Source: Ambrosia x helenae (taxonomy: Eukaryota; Streptophyta; Magnoliopsida; Asterales; Asteraceae). Taken from it: a stretch of 64,000 nucleotides of DNA. The position numbers and the translations under genes were made by a program. The notes under the pieces are model-generated. The model made no database searches, was not told the origin of the DNA, and was given only the letters and a program-made list of their open reading frames with translations. Position 1 is the first letter of the stretch. Each line of letters opens with the position of its first letter. Location: positions 11,962,043-12,026,042 of the forward strand of contig CM061234.1 in NCBI GenBank assembly GCA_030844895.1. The letters are read 5' to 3'. Below, piece by piece: positions 48,196 to 59,591 of this stretch.

Positions 48196-48299
48196 TTAAG
48201 AAGAAGTGAAAAGTGGATAGATATGGTGTGTGATGGTGTACATGAGTTGTCCAAGACGTGCACTTGACATCAACACAAATGGCTTACCAAGTGCTCCCC

Positions 48300-48430
48300 T
48301 TTTTTTTCTTTAAAACCATAAATCAATCAATATATAAAAACACAAAAAGGATGTGGGTTCAAATTCTTACAAATCCAAGGTGAGTTGTAATTAAGGTGTG
48401 ATAAAATTTGCCGTTCAAAATAAAAAATAA
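48300..48430 (+). mobile_element. 5'-truncated SINE
   Basis: The B-box-like GTGGGTTCAAATTC (48354) through TTAAGGTGTGATAAAATTTG matches the 3' half of the 32412 SINE and ends GCCGTT plus an A-rich tail. The A-box part is missing. Confidence 0.6.
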
Positions 48431-48934
48431 AAAAAGATTTTCGATACAGTTTTTCCTTCCGCAACGTAAAGTTTTTCGATACAGTCTTTCATTATTTGTT
48501 TAACATGTAAAGTTTTTCGATACAGTCTTTCCTTCAGCAACTTGTGGACGGGGTAAAACCTATTTCCCGCAGCAACCGCAGGTTTGAATGACGTTTCATG
48601 GGTGCCCTTAGGCAGCCTTCTGTTAGTGATTTCCCGCCATATGTGAACTGGGTCTGAGTTAATCGCGCCATTAATGTCGTTCTTGAGCTCTATTTGCTAC
48701 AGTTTTGCATCGTATGGTGTTAATCCAGTATTCTGCAGGTCTTCTAAGCTTAATTGGCTGATGGGTTTGGGTTTACACATGTTTAAGTTCTTGAGTTTGT
48801 GGTTACATATGGATTTAAGTTTTACAAAGAAGGTTGTGTGGGGCTGACTACAATTGCGAAGGTGGTACGTTTTGACCCGTCATATGTTGTCGTTGCAACG
48901 TGCGCCGGCTAAGTATGAGGCAATAACCCCTTTG

Positions 48935-48971
48935 CCCCCGCCGCGGCAACGCGCGGCGGGTATAAAACTAG
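48935..48971 (+). mobile_element. Helitron-like 3' terminus
   Basis: Perfect 9-bp stem CCCGCCGCG / CGCGGCGGG with a 6-nt loop, then TATAAAA and CTAG. This is the canonical hairpin-plus-CTRR arrangement. The 5' end was not located. 48440-48560 upstream holds three copies of a TTTTTCGATACAGTCTTTC-type unit. Confidence 0.65.
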
Positions 48972-49616
48972 TTAAAACACAAAGTGCAATCATTTAAAAC
49001 CTTCAAAATCCCTAAATCTTTTGTAATTTTGTTTAACCGACATTAGATGGGAAAGAAACTTTGGATGAAATAATTTGCTATAAATGGATCTTTGTTTTCC
49101 CAAAGAAATTATTATATCTTATGTAACTTATGTATTAAACTCTTTGACTAAGTAAAGTTATATTTTTAGGCTTTTTGACCACAAAAAAAAAAAAAAGAAA
49201 AAAAGGTTAGCCTCTTAGAATAAAACGTGTTATTCGAACGTAGATTAAAAAAGCTCGACTCTAAATAATTAGCTCAATTTTTGTTAAGGTTATGCCTCAA
49301 AACCGAAACGAACCACTTTGTACACGTCTCTAAAATCACCAACCTAAATGTTGTATTGTATGCAGTAATGTGCGAGTAACCCACTAGTTACATTTAAAAC
49401 CAATCCTTTAACTTTTAAAAAATAAATAAATTCATAATCCATAAATAATAAATTTATTATTTAAAAAACAATCAAGTATAGCACAACTTATGGGTTTGGT
49501 GCACAACTTTTGAATTTTCGTTCGAAATCATTTTTATAACCAATGAACGTGTAGAAACGTCATATTATACACCAATTAATATTTAATAACATATTATTAT
49601 TTTATATTTATTTAAG

Positions 49617-49657
<41 letters not shown>

Positions 49658-50137
49658 ATTATTATTATTTTTTAATAGATAATAAATAAACATTTAATTC
49701 TCTTACAAAAAGTTTAAATGTTTTGTTGGGTTTAAAATATTTCCAGGTGTTTATAGTTTGTACTCCAACTAAGCAAAATATCCAAATAAATTCTCTCTCA
49801 AAACCTAAATTAGGGTTTCTAAATCCTTTCATTCTTCAATTGGTAACACCATCTTCCAAATTAGGTACTTTATTATCTTCAAGTTCATACTAATTTCTTA
49901 ACTTCTTGTTCTAATGCACTTAATTTTATATTTTATTATGTGCTATGTAGCTTATGATTGATTATATGAATTGGGTGTTGATTTTTATGGTTTATTTTGG
50001 TGGGTTTGTTAAATTGATGGTTGAATTGCAGGTTTATTGGTTAAAGTTTAAATCTTTTTGTTTGAGTTTGATTTGGAGATGGTTTGAGTTGGATTTTGGT
50101 AGTTAATGTTTTCGTGTAGTCGAATCGCGTAAAGGGT
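48972..50137 (+). promoter_or_regulatory. Upstream region of the ROH1-like gene
   Basis: AT-rich promoter DNA with a (TTA)n run (49618-49655). From about 49790 (AACCTAAATTAGGGTTTC) it looks like transcribed leader. A possible leader intron runs from GTACTTTATT (about 49864) to TTGAATTGCAG (about 50031). No TATA box was assigned. Confidence 0.4.
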
Positions 50138-51324
50138 ATGTCTTTTGGGGCTTTTCGCCGATCGTTTATGGGAATTGGGAATGATAGGTATCTGAATCAA
50201 ATTCATTCAATGGAGGTTAATGCTGATTCTGGTTCTGAAATGCATTGTGAACTCGGATCGTTTGAACATCAGGTTTTCAGGCATTTTCGTGGGCTTTCGG
50301 CTGACAGTGGGCTTTCGGCTGACAGTGACGATGAACTGCTGTCGCTGAGTTGGGTTATGAAGCTGTTAGACGCTTTTATCGCTTGCCAGGAGGATTTTAA
50401 GGTTGTTATGTCGGAAAATGAGGTGGATTTTGCTAACCAGCCGTTAAATAGGGTTGTGACGGAGTTTGTTGAGATGGTTGTTAAGGCGCTTGATGTTTGT
50501 AACGCGGTTCGTAATGGGGTGGAAAGGATTCGTGTTTGGTGTAAACAGTTGGAGATTGTTTCGAGCGCGTTTGATTCGAAGTCAAGGAATGTTATGGTTG
50601 AAGGGCAGTTTAGGAGGGCGAAGAAAGCTTTGACCGATTTAGCTATGATCATGCTTGATGAGAATAAAGAATCAGGATCTGTTTTTGCACGTGCAAACCG
50701 ATCTTTCGGGGGCGGAAGTAACGGGAAAGATAATCAACAAAAGGCGGGAGCGGGACACTCGAGGTCTGTTTCTTGGAGTGTACCTAATTCATGGTCTGCA
50801 AGCAAACAGCTTCAGTTGATAGCTAACGGGTTGATCCCGCCTAGAGGACATGAAATTTCCGCCACTAACGGGCTAGCTAATGTTGTTTACACAATGGGTT
50901 TCGTTCTTATGTTTGTTTTGTGGGCACTGGTGTCTGCGGTCCCATGTCATGATCGTATCTTTCAGGTACATTTCTCTGTACCGAAACAGTTCTCATGGGG
51001 TACCCCATTGAATTTGCTTCAGACTCGGATTGTAGATGAATCCAAGAAACGTGAACGGAAGAACAATACTGGCTGCTAAAGGAGATTCACCAAATGGAAA
51101 AGTCAATTCATTTGGTAACGGATTTGGTTGACTCAGTTGACCACTTTCCTTTGACTGACGAACAGAAGGAAGAAGTGCGAACGTGTGTTCAAGAAGCGTC
51201 TCAGGTTTGTAGCACGTTGAAGAACGGACTGGACCCATTGGAGCGTCAACTGAGAGAAGTGTTTCGCAAAATCATGTCGTGTAGGACTGATGGGCTTGAA
51301 ATACTTGGCAGGGTGCAATCTTGA
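50138..51324 (+). CDS. ROH1/BYPASS1-like (DUF793) protein with one frameshift
   Basis: Begins MSFGAFRRSFMGIGNDRYLN. The DUF793 hallmarks follow in order: LSLSWVMKLLDAFIACQEDF, VVKALDVCNAVRNGVERIR, RRAKKALTDL, a Ser/Gly linker, SRSVSWSVPNSWSASKQLQL, LIPPRGHE, one hydrophobic segment (VVYTMGFVLMFVLWALVSAV) followed by PCHDR, and the C-terminal helices. At about 51070 one base is missing after NNTG: the literal frame stops at TAA (51077), while the next frame carries the remaining 80 residues (KEIHQMEKSIHLVTDLVDSV to EILGRVQS) to 51324. Relatives include ROH1, which interacts with exocyst EXO70, and BPS1. The gene has one coding exon, as in relatives. Like the Tubby-like gene, it is otherwise intact. 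Confidence 0.9.
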
Positions 51325-52417
51325 GGATCAAATGTCAAGTGTATGAAGTTTGTTTTTGTTGTGTTAGAATGGGTTCAGATCAGTTGACAATAATAATGGA
51401 TTATGTGCAGGTGATAGTGTAGTTTGGGTATAGCTGTTATGTGCTTATATCTTTATTGTTGTTTCTTATGTTCTTTAATTGTGTTTTATCTCTCTTTACT
51501 ATATGTTCTATTTGTATTAGATTTTGTTGGTTTGGATAGTTTCAGTTTTTTTGTTATATGCATACATCATCTTGTTGTTATATGTACATGTCCCTGCCAT
51601 CTTGGATAGAGCCCAGATAGGGATGAGCTCGGTACCATACGGCACTGAACCGACCCTGATACCGATTTTCGCCAAAACTTGGTATTGATACCGAAAATAT
51701 ACGGTACTGTATCGGTATTTTAAGGTAAAATACCATCTCGAACCACTACGGAACCGAACCGATACCAATACTGAAAATAGACCGGTATCAGTATTTTCGG
51801 TACCGGTATTTTCGGTATTTTATACCGAAATTCTCATCCTGGGTTGTGTAACCCTGAAAAGTTGTGCCGAAGAGTAGAGGGCCGTTCGATACAAACTAAT
51901 TTTAAGTAAAACAATATTAGAACCGCGGCCGCTCATGCATGTAGTGCCTTATTGAATTATGTAATCGCATTGCTGTGTTCTCGCTGCCACTACATCTAAC
52001 CAACCGCGGCAACTCATGCATGTAGTGTCTTACACTTTGCTTAAAATTGGTTATGTATTAGAAACGTGTCTGTGTATGCATGTCTGCACGCGTCTCTATG
52101 TTAGTTAGGTGAATGTTGCAGATAAAGAGAGCTTTCAAGTAGTTGATTGTGTAAGAAATGAATTAAATGAATGGAACAGGTTTGACATGATTTCTGGGGT
52201 GTAGCCCATTTTTGTTAAGCCATGCACCAGGGCCCATGCTGGCTTGGCTCTTAGACCTTAATCCAGTACATCAATAATAATCTTAATAAAAGAACCCAGC
52301 CCAGCCCATTTGATCCATACTTCAGTACTATAATAGTATAATGCACTGATACAGGAGCTTACGAGTCTATTACCGATAAAAACCGAAGCATGATCCAGAA
52401 ATCTTCCCACTACCTTA
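51325..52417. other. 3' flank and hAT-like debris, no further gene
   Basis: The 3' untranslated region probably extends to about 51600. 51617-51840 begins TAGGGATGAG and ends CTCATCCT with GGTACCGGTATTTTCGG-type words inside, resembling the other short-word hAT-like elements; matching 8-bp flanks were not found. An imperfect direct repeat containing CTCATGCATGTAGTG lies at 51932 and 52013. Confidence 0.5.
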
Positions 52418-52545
52418 GACCATCTCCAAGTCTCCAACCGGCGGACAACAACAGGCGTAGGCAGGCGCACATGAGGACAAGCTTCACCGTTCTATCTCCT
52501 CTATGGCGTCGCATATCTTCTACATCCCATGTGTTGGAGATGGTC
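52418..52545. mobile_element. Small MITE with GACCATCTCCAA ends
   Basis: About 128 bp with inverted ends GACCATCTCCAAG and GACCATCTCCAAC. Flanks are TTA (left) and TTG (right), one mismatch. Tourist-like. Confidence 0.6.
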
Positions 52546-52970
52546 TTGTGACTAGACTAAAAAAAATCTCCTCTATGTTATTTCATTTCTGTTTGCCCTG
52601 AATCTTACAAGGACGTGACTCCCAGATGGCCAGCTTAACGTTTTTGAAGACCAAAAGTGAACTGAGAAATTGGAGCCCGAAGCTTGGGCAACTCAACATT
52701 AAAAAAGTTCACAAGTTTGACGATAAATAACCAATTGAGCATGTTTGGCTCTCCTTATTTCCACCTCCTTATAACTTATTACTTTTTCATGAATTTAATA
52801 AGTTAAAAAAAGTGTTTGATAAATGAAAAATGATTTAATGTTTTTACTTTTCATTTGCCTATAATAAGTTGTTATTAGAATACTCTACATATTTGTATTA
52901 TAGAAAGTCATTCATTGTATTTGTCACCTCCCTAAAATAAGGGATGACCATTGACTATACAATTATTATC

Positions 52971-53017
<47 letters not shown>

Positions 53018-53416
53018 GGGAAGGGATATTGTGGAAACCCTCCTTATATGGTAAACCTTGGAAACCCAATCTTAGCCATCCATCTCATTAGATCTATGGA
53101 TGAGATTCATTGTGTGTACTTCATGTGACTTATAATATTATTTTAATGCTCAAAAGTACATGCAAGGGTATTTTGGTAAAGTTGCTTTAGGGTCATGTCA
53201 CACCCTCTCTCCTACTTTTTCAAAGTCAACATCACCATTCTCTCTCCTCTCTCCTACTTTTTTAAGAAAATATTATTATCTCTCTCCTCTCTCCTACTTT
53301 TTGTTTAAAAATATTATTATAATGAGTCATGTCACACACTCTCTCCTACTTTTTGTTTAAAAAAATATTATTATAATGGGCAAGTACAAATAATGTGTTA
53401 ATGTTGCATACGAGGG

Positions 53417-56320
53417 TAACATGTGTTAGTTAGTCATAAAGGGCTAACATGTGTTAATCTAATCTGATAAAAGTTAAACCTGTTGCCCCCCATATACCCA
53501 TGAGAAGATCTAACATTTGTTAGTATGTGTGGTGTGGTAACATATGTTAAGCCTGTTGCCCCCATATACCCCTATAGTTTTCACTTCTTAAGTTTACTAA
53601 GAAAATAAAGCACACAAACTATTAACACACGTTATTACATAGTATCATTACAAACTATTGAACTGCATGGAAGGTTAACATGTGTTAGTTGGTCAATAAT
53701 GGCTAATATGTGTTATCTAATCTGATAAAGAAAATATTATTATAATGGGTCATGTCTGATGCGCGGTTGAACGCATCATGTTTATATGCTAGTTTTGTAT
53801 ATGTTTTAGTATTTTATCGGTGCACTTTATACATCATGTGATATTAATTATAATATAAATGTATCGAGATTAGTATAAAATATATTAGTTTAAAATGTTT
53901 TATTTTGTAGGTTTGATAGTAAGTCGGGATAAAAGATGGTGATTGTTTGGTGAAGTAAAGGAAACTAAAAATGTTCTTTATTGTTTTCCAGGTGCATATG
54001 ACAATCGAAGTGCAGACATAAGTCAAGTGGTGAAGTTACATAATTACTTGAATTATCAATTTATTTACGAAGAATAAATTGGAACATGGGCTTCAAATTA
54101 ACTAATGAATTAGTTGAAAATCATGTGGGCTACAAATGGTCAAGATTGTGATTGGATATTTGGTAGAGCCACAACAAGAATTTGTGGTTGTGACGGAAAG
54201 TTGGAAATAGCATCATAATTAAAAGTGAAATAAAGTGAGAGGTGAAGTAAATGTGGAAGTTGGGTCAATCCAGTTAATTAGTTGGGCTGGGAACTAATTG
54301 TAACAAATCAATAAAGCAGCCATGAGCCCATGATTGTACACAAATTGGATGGAAGTAGGCCAAGAGCCCATGAATGAAAAAAAAAGTCGGTGGTGACATA
54401 AAGGGATGATTATTATGTGACGGCTGTTACGGAGAGAGAGGGGACATATTTTTGAAGTGATATTATCGCACAAGAAGACAGGAACAAAGGGGAGGCGTGC
54501 ACGCGACCAAGATGCAAGGCTAATCCTTTCGCGGTTCTCTCCGGGTGAACGATTTGGGTACTTTATCATTTGTTTTCTGTTTGATACTTGCTATTTAGAT
54601 CAGATTTTGTGAACACCTTAAAGTTCTTTGCGTCTGATTGTATGTTTGACTAATCTAGACGGTTTTGGTTAATTAATATTATTGCATTATGTTATCGTAT
54701 CTTGGTTTTCTTACACTAGGATTAATTTAACTTTGCAATTAATGTTATGATAGCTGAATTGGGTCGAACAACTTAAACAAAGTCATGTCTATGTGATTTC
54801 CTAGATAGAGTAATAACAGAATTCGTTTGATAATTACCGAATCGAAAAACCCGGAGTGACCGTTTTCTTTATATTATTGTTTTTAATCAAACTTTAATCA
54901 ATTTTTTTTGCAAGCAAGCAGCAACTTAACTTTATAAAATTAATTTAGTTTAATCAATAAATTGCTATTAACACTAACCACATACTCCTCGTGGTTCGAC
55001 AACCCTACTCCCTATACTGCAGTCCTTGTAGCTAAGGAGTTGTTTTAAAAATAGTTTTTGATTAGCACTCGACACGCGATCAATGTCACACCATCTCTCT
55101 CCTCTCTCCTACTTTTTGTTTAAGAAAATATTATTATAATGGGTCATGTCACACCCTCTCTCAAACTTTTTGTTTAAGAAAATATTATTATAATGAGGCA
55201 AGTACAAATAATGTGTTAATGTTGCATACGAGGGTAACATGTGTTAGTTGGTCATAAAGGGCTAACATGTGTTATCTAATCTGATAAAGTTAAACCTGTT
55301 GCCCCCATATACTCATGAGAAGATCTAACATTTGTTAGTATGAGTGGTGTGGTAACATATGTTAAACCTGTATCATTTGTCAACCTTTTTGTCTTTCTTA
55401 TCACTCCTGTTTTCACTTCATAAGTTTACAAAAGAAATAAGTAAACATAGCATACAACTATTAGCACACATTAGGTTAACACGTGTTATTTGGCAACATG
55501 TGTTATTACAAACTATCATTACAAACTATTGAACAAGAGATAAACCTACCCCAAGACATTCATATGAACTGCATGTAAATGGTAACACGTGTTAATGTGC
55601 ATGAGAGGTTAACATGTGTTATTTGGTAACATTTATTAAACTTGTATTTAATGTCTGCCCTTTTTTTCTTGCTTACCACTATAGTTTTTTACTTCATAAG
55701 TTTACTGAGAAATAAAATATAAAAACTATTAACACACGTTATTACAAAGTATCATTACAAACTATTGAACCACACAAAAACCTACCCATGACATTCAAAT
55801 GAACTGCATGGAAGGTTAACATGTGTTAATGTTGCATAAGAGGTTAACATGTGTTATTTGGTAACATATGTTAAAACTTGCGTTTATTTTGTCAGCCTTT
55901 TTTTTTGTCTTGCTTACCCCTATAGTTTTCACTTAATAAGTTTACTGAGAAATAAAGCACACAACCTATTAACACACGTTATTACAAAGTATCATTACAA
56001 ACTATTGACCACTTTAACAAAATAAATCTAGTAACTCTATACATTGAGTACAAAAAAGAAAACATTATTAAAAAGTTTTTCTACATATTTTCTTGGCTTC
56101 CTTCGACTTCGTGTGTTAACATATGTTAACCAGTGGGGGGGTCTTCGTTATCAACTGCAAAACAATAGATGAGATATCAACCGGTGTGACCAACTCATCA
56201 TCTAACGTACTAAACAGGAGTAACACATGTTAGTCGGGGCCCAAATGTGAACATGTGTTAACTGGGGATAAATGTGTAACACTTGTTACCCTTTGCATAA
56301 GAGGGTAACATGTGTTGTCT
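53417..56320. repeat. Array of TAACATGTGTTA palindromes in ~245-bp tandem units
   Basis: Exact palindromes start at 53417, 53445, 53676, 55235 and 55263, with further exact copies near 55610, 55816 and 55844. One-base variants (TAACACGTGTTA, TAACATATGTTA, CAACATGTGTTA, TAACACATGTTA) bring the total to roughly 20. The tandem unit also carries ATTAACACACGTTATTAC, ATCATTACAAACTATTG and AAGTTTACTGAGAAATAAA. The array is split by the solo LTR. Confidence 0.85.
53757..55082 (+). mobile_element. Solo LTR (1,326 bp)
   Basis: Begins TGATGCGCGGTTGAAC, ends CTCGACACGCGATCA, and is flanked by perfect 5-bp duplication ATGTC (53752-53756 and 55083-55087). No internal retrotransposon domain is present, consistent with LTR-LTR recombination. 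Removing it restores the GGGTCATGTCACACC sequence found in neighbouring repeat units. Confidence 0.88.
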
Positions 56321-56421
56321 GCCTAAATCAACATGCTTAGAAGGAAAGTCAAGATGAAAAAGGGATAAAACTTAACAAAGTTTACATCAAAAAAAAAAAA
56401 AAAGATAACTGATGAGTAGTA

Positions 56422-56463
<42 letters not shown>

Positions 56464-56511
56464 GTAATAATATACCTGAAGTTGTATTACAAGTATTGGG
56501 TGTGTCAAGAC

Positions 56512-56943
56512 TAGGGGTGCAAACGAGCCGAGGCGAGCTCGAGCTCGGCTCGATTCGAGCTTTGTTTTAAAAGCTCGAGCTCGGCTAGTGTTCGGCTCGT
56601 TTAGTATTTATCAGTTAATATGTTAAATAAAAATAATATAAATAATAGTTCATTTAGGCTCGTGAGCTCGATAAGTGAAGCTCGAGCTTGAGGCTCGTTT
56701 ACTAAACAACTTTAAATGAAAGGTAAATATTATTAAATATTAAAAAAAACTAATATTATACTAGGCTCGATAAGGCTTAACGAGCCTAACGAGCTTCACA
56801 TGCCAGGCTCGAGCTCGATAAATAAACGAGCTTTGTTTTAGGCTCAAGCTCGACTCGAGCTCGATAAAGCTCGGCTCGTTTCGAGCTTTTTGCCGAGCCG
56901 AGATCGAGTAGCTCGCGAGTTTCTCGGCTCGTTTGCACCCCTA
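56512..56943. mobile_element. Non-autonomous hAT-like element (GAGCTCG-word family)
   Basis: Perfect 8-bp duplication GTCAAGAC (56504-56511 and 56944-56951). Ends TAGGGGTGCAAACGAGCC and GGCTCGTTTGCACCCCTA are perfect inverted repeats. The interior is of AGCTCGAGCTCGGCTCG words, as in 21308-21807. Confidence 0.95.
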
Positions 56944-57885
56944 GTCAAGACTATGCGAATTCCTTCTAACAACGAATGATCCACCTCTATCGTCCATTAA
57001 CGGTATCAAACAAAACAATTGACACTAATAATTCACCATAATAATGTCCACCACCATTTAAACAAAATCTAATTCTTTAAGGAGATTGAATCAATAATAT
57101 CCACCACCATTTCAACACTAATAATTCACCTTAATAATATCCACCACCATTTCAACGAACTGACTAACAGATTGAAAACAAAATCTAATTCTTTAATGAA
57201 ATTGAATCAATATGAAATCAAGAAAGCATTTAATAAATGAGGAAGCAAAACGTTACAAAATCTTACCAGTTAATTCTTGAGGGAGAATGCAGGGGACAAA
57301 AACAATGGAAGTAAAATGAACTATATTTTCGTTATTTGATTATATTGTTGTGTGTGTAATGTGTATTGAAATATATACAGGATGATTATATTATCACCGG
57401 CTTGAACTCAGATCTGTTCAGATCTGTTCAGATCTGTGGCGATGCTCCCCCTGTTCAACCACCGAAAGCTTGAACCCGGATCTGTTCACCGGCTTCAAAA
57501 CCTCTGGATCTGTTCACCGTCTGCCTCGTCGTTTCACCTACCTCCGAATCTGTTCACCGTTGCCTCGTCGTATATGGTGTTTGAAGTTAAATTTGTGTAG
57601 TTTTAAATTTTTTCAGAAGTTTTGTAGAGATAGAGAGAGAAAAATGTGTTTGTAGAAGGTGTAGAGAGATAGTGATATATTGAATATGGAGGGTACAAAC
57701 CTTCTCTTGTACTTGATGGATATTTCCTAGAAATTGTCAAAAGATGCTAGAGGTAAAATTACCTCACTACCCTTATGTTATTATTAAATTGGTTTTGGAT
57801 TGTGATGATGTGGCTTGATTGTAGCCACATGTTGGGTTTCTAAGGTTTACCATCTAAGAAGGGTTTTTTGTATATACTCATACTA

Positions 57886-58313
57886 TATAGGGAGTGTAAG
57901 TATATAGAGAAAACCCATTTTAGAGTGAAAACTGTGGAAACTCTAACTTCCCGATGTTTTTTTTTATGAAAATTTTAGGGCATGTAATATACATGATTCT
58001 AAGCATTTTGAGCCAAAAAAACCAAAAAGCGCCGAGCGGCTTTTTTTTTAAAAAAAAAAAAAAACCGTTTCTGGGTAACACATGTTACAGAAATAACATG
58101 TGTAATTTTCGTGTAACATGTGTTACCCGAAAACTTTATTTTTTTTTTTAAAAAAAAACCGCTCGGCGCTTTTTTGGTTTTTTTGGCTCAAAATGCTTAG
58201 AATTATGTATACTACATACCCTAAAATTTTCAGGCCCTAAAAAGTTTGGGAAGTTAGAGTTTCCACGGTTTTCACTCTAAGAGTGGGTTTTCATAATATC
58301 CTTCCCCTATATA
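57886..58313. mobile_element. Hairpin MITE with ~200-bp arms, next to (TA)n
   Basis: Almost the entire 428 bp folds on itself: the left arm (57886-58078) pairs with the right arm (58120-58313), sharing GTGGAAACTCTAACTTCCC, ATTCTAAGCATTTTGAGCC and AAGCGCCGAGCGG. The short centre contains more TAACATGTGTTA-type palindromes. The right end TATAGGGGAAGGATATTATG resembles the left end of the 53014 element. A (TA)n tract follows. Confidence 0.8.
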
Positions 58314-58395
58314 GGGATATATATATATATATATATATACAAACAAACATATAAAATCACCACAAAAACCACCATCAAACAACCTAACCCATCCA

Positions 58396-58734
58396 TCACT
58401 TGCCCCCCAAGATTGCATCCCTTACCTTCTGTTTTGCTGTCATGTTTTTCATGATGCACGTCTCTGTGTTGCTAAGTGCCTGACAGATGAGATTATCAAA
58501 AGATCTCTGCGTCTGGGGTTGCTCAATAGCTGCATCCCTGAATGGTGTTTTTTCTTCATTCATCAGCTTCTCAATCAGATCTAAGTTCTTCATATATTGC
58601 CTTTGGACCTCATCTTGTGCTCCTAGAACTACACAGGATGAGTTGATGTCATCTCTGACTTCAGAGATGCAATCTACCATGATCACAGTCTTGAGTTGGA
58701 GATTGTTGATTGCATCAATGTGGGTTTCTGCCAT
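58396..58734 (-). CDS. Second 112-residue MULE-type accessory protein, intact
   Basis: Begins MAETHIDAINNLQLKTVIMV and ends RDAILGGK. It has the same length as 37777-38115 with no indels and 81 of 112 identical residues. The longest conserved run is QYMKNLDLIEKLM; others are KTVIMVD, ISEVRDD and SFDNLICQ. Many aligned conserved codons differ at the third position (for example four of seven in KTVIMVD). A TATA box (CTATAAATAA on minus, near 58784-58793) lies about 50 bases before the ATG, as in the other copy. No transposase is preserved beside it: to the left are a (TA)n tract and a hairpin MITE. The function is unknown; conservation without its transposase nearby argues for selection before or independent of this truncation. 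Confidence 0.85.
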   Translation of the reverse strand: MAETHIDAINNLQLKTVIMVDCISEVRDDINSSCVVLGAQDEVQRQYMKNLDLIEKLMNEEKTPFRDAAIEQPQTQRSFDNLICQALSNTETCIMKNMTAKQKVRDAILGGK

Positions 58735-59591
58735 TTTTTTAGTTTTCTAGTTTGTATGTGACTCAACTATGTGTTTGATAGTTTATTTATAGACCAAAAA
58801 AGTTACTTTTTAGGTTCTAGTAGTTGAGTATTGAATTTCAAGAATTAACTATATTTATTACCAATCAAATCATAGTTAGTAACCAGTAAGATTTTTTGAG
58901 TTTTTTTTACCATTTAATAAGCTATACCACTTGCATTTTTCATCGTTACATGTATGAACACAATAAAAAAAACATAATCTGTGTATTTTGTCAATTACGT
59001 GCGTTTAAATATTATAAGCGCGTGTTCGTTTGTTTTGTTTGTTTCCACCAGTGAACATTAAACGCACGTTATTTTTTAACATATACAAAACATGCGTTTA
59101 AATAGAACCTGTTTAACAGTTACTTACCTTCATAATCTGAAACTGTTTTGTAATCCATTTTTTCTTTAATTATTCTTTTATTATCAAAATTGTTAGTTTC
59201 TGTTAATAATACATGCGTTGATTTGTGATTTTGAATATGATTCGACTGATTTTATCGATTGTATTACAATGCTCTGTTTTTCTTCTTCGTCTGTAACTAC
59301 GTTTTGAATTGATTTAAACAAATGTTTTTTGATTGTGTAATGATTCTGAACGTTTAATTGAATTGAAACGATGAAAATCAGGTTCAATCGTTGAAAAATT
59401 TTGTTTTGATTATGTCTGATGTTTACGATTTGAAAAATATTTAAACGCTTTTTTTCCTAATTTACCCCTGGTTAGATTAACCCAAATATGATTAGGGTTG
59501 TTAATTACAATTTTGCCATCGCCTAAATCTAATAGCTGAGAATGCTTCTTATGCTTTGTACGTTAAGAAGCTTTATACGTTATCTCTTCCC
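58735..59591 (-). mobile_element. Truncated FAR1-type MULE: upstream region and terminal repeat
   Basis: The terminus at 59545-59591 (inverted GGGAAGAGATAACGTATAAA) matches the left end of the 36775 element, and the similarity continues through the CTAACCAGGGGTAA block (59460-59540). AACGCAC and AACGCAT words occur near 58997, 59060, 59090 and 59212, in the orientation expected for an inverted copy. The far end of the element is missing. Confidence 0.8.

Larger units (their letters stand above)
53014..57888. mobile_element. Large TIR-bounded element inserted in (TA)n, with palindrome array
   Basis: The left end (GGGAAGGGATATTGTGG, then AACCCTCCTTATATGG and TAAACCTTGGAAACCC) is repeated inverted at the right end (AACCCTTCTTAGATGG, then TAAACCTTAGAAACCC). 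The left side abuts a (TA)n tract (52972-53017). The interior is non-coding, with tandem units of about 245 bp rich in TAACATGTGTTA, a solo LTR (53757-55082) and a hAT-like element (56512-56943). Because the target is (TA)n, a duplication cannot be recognised. Superfamily unknown. Confidence 0.65.
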
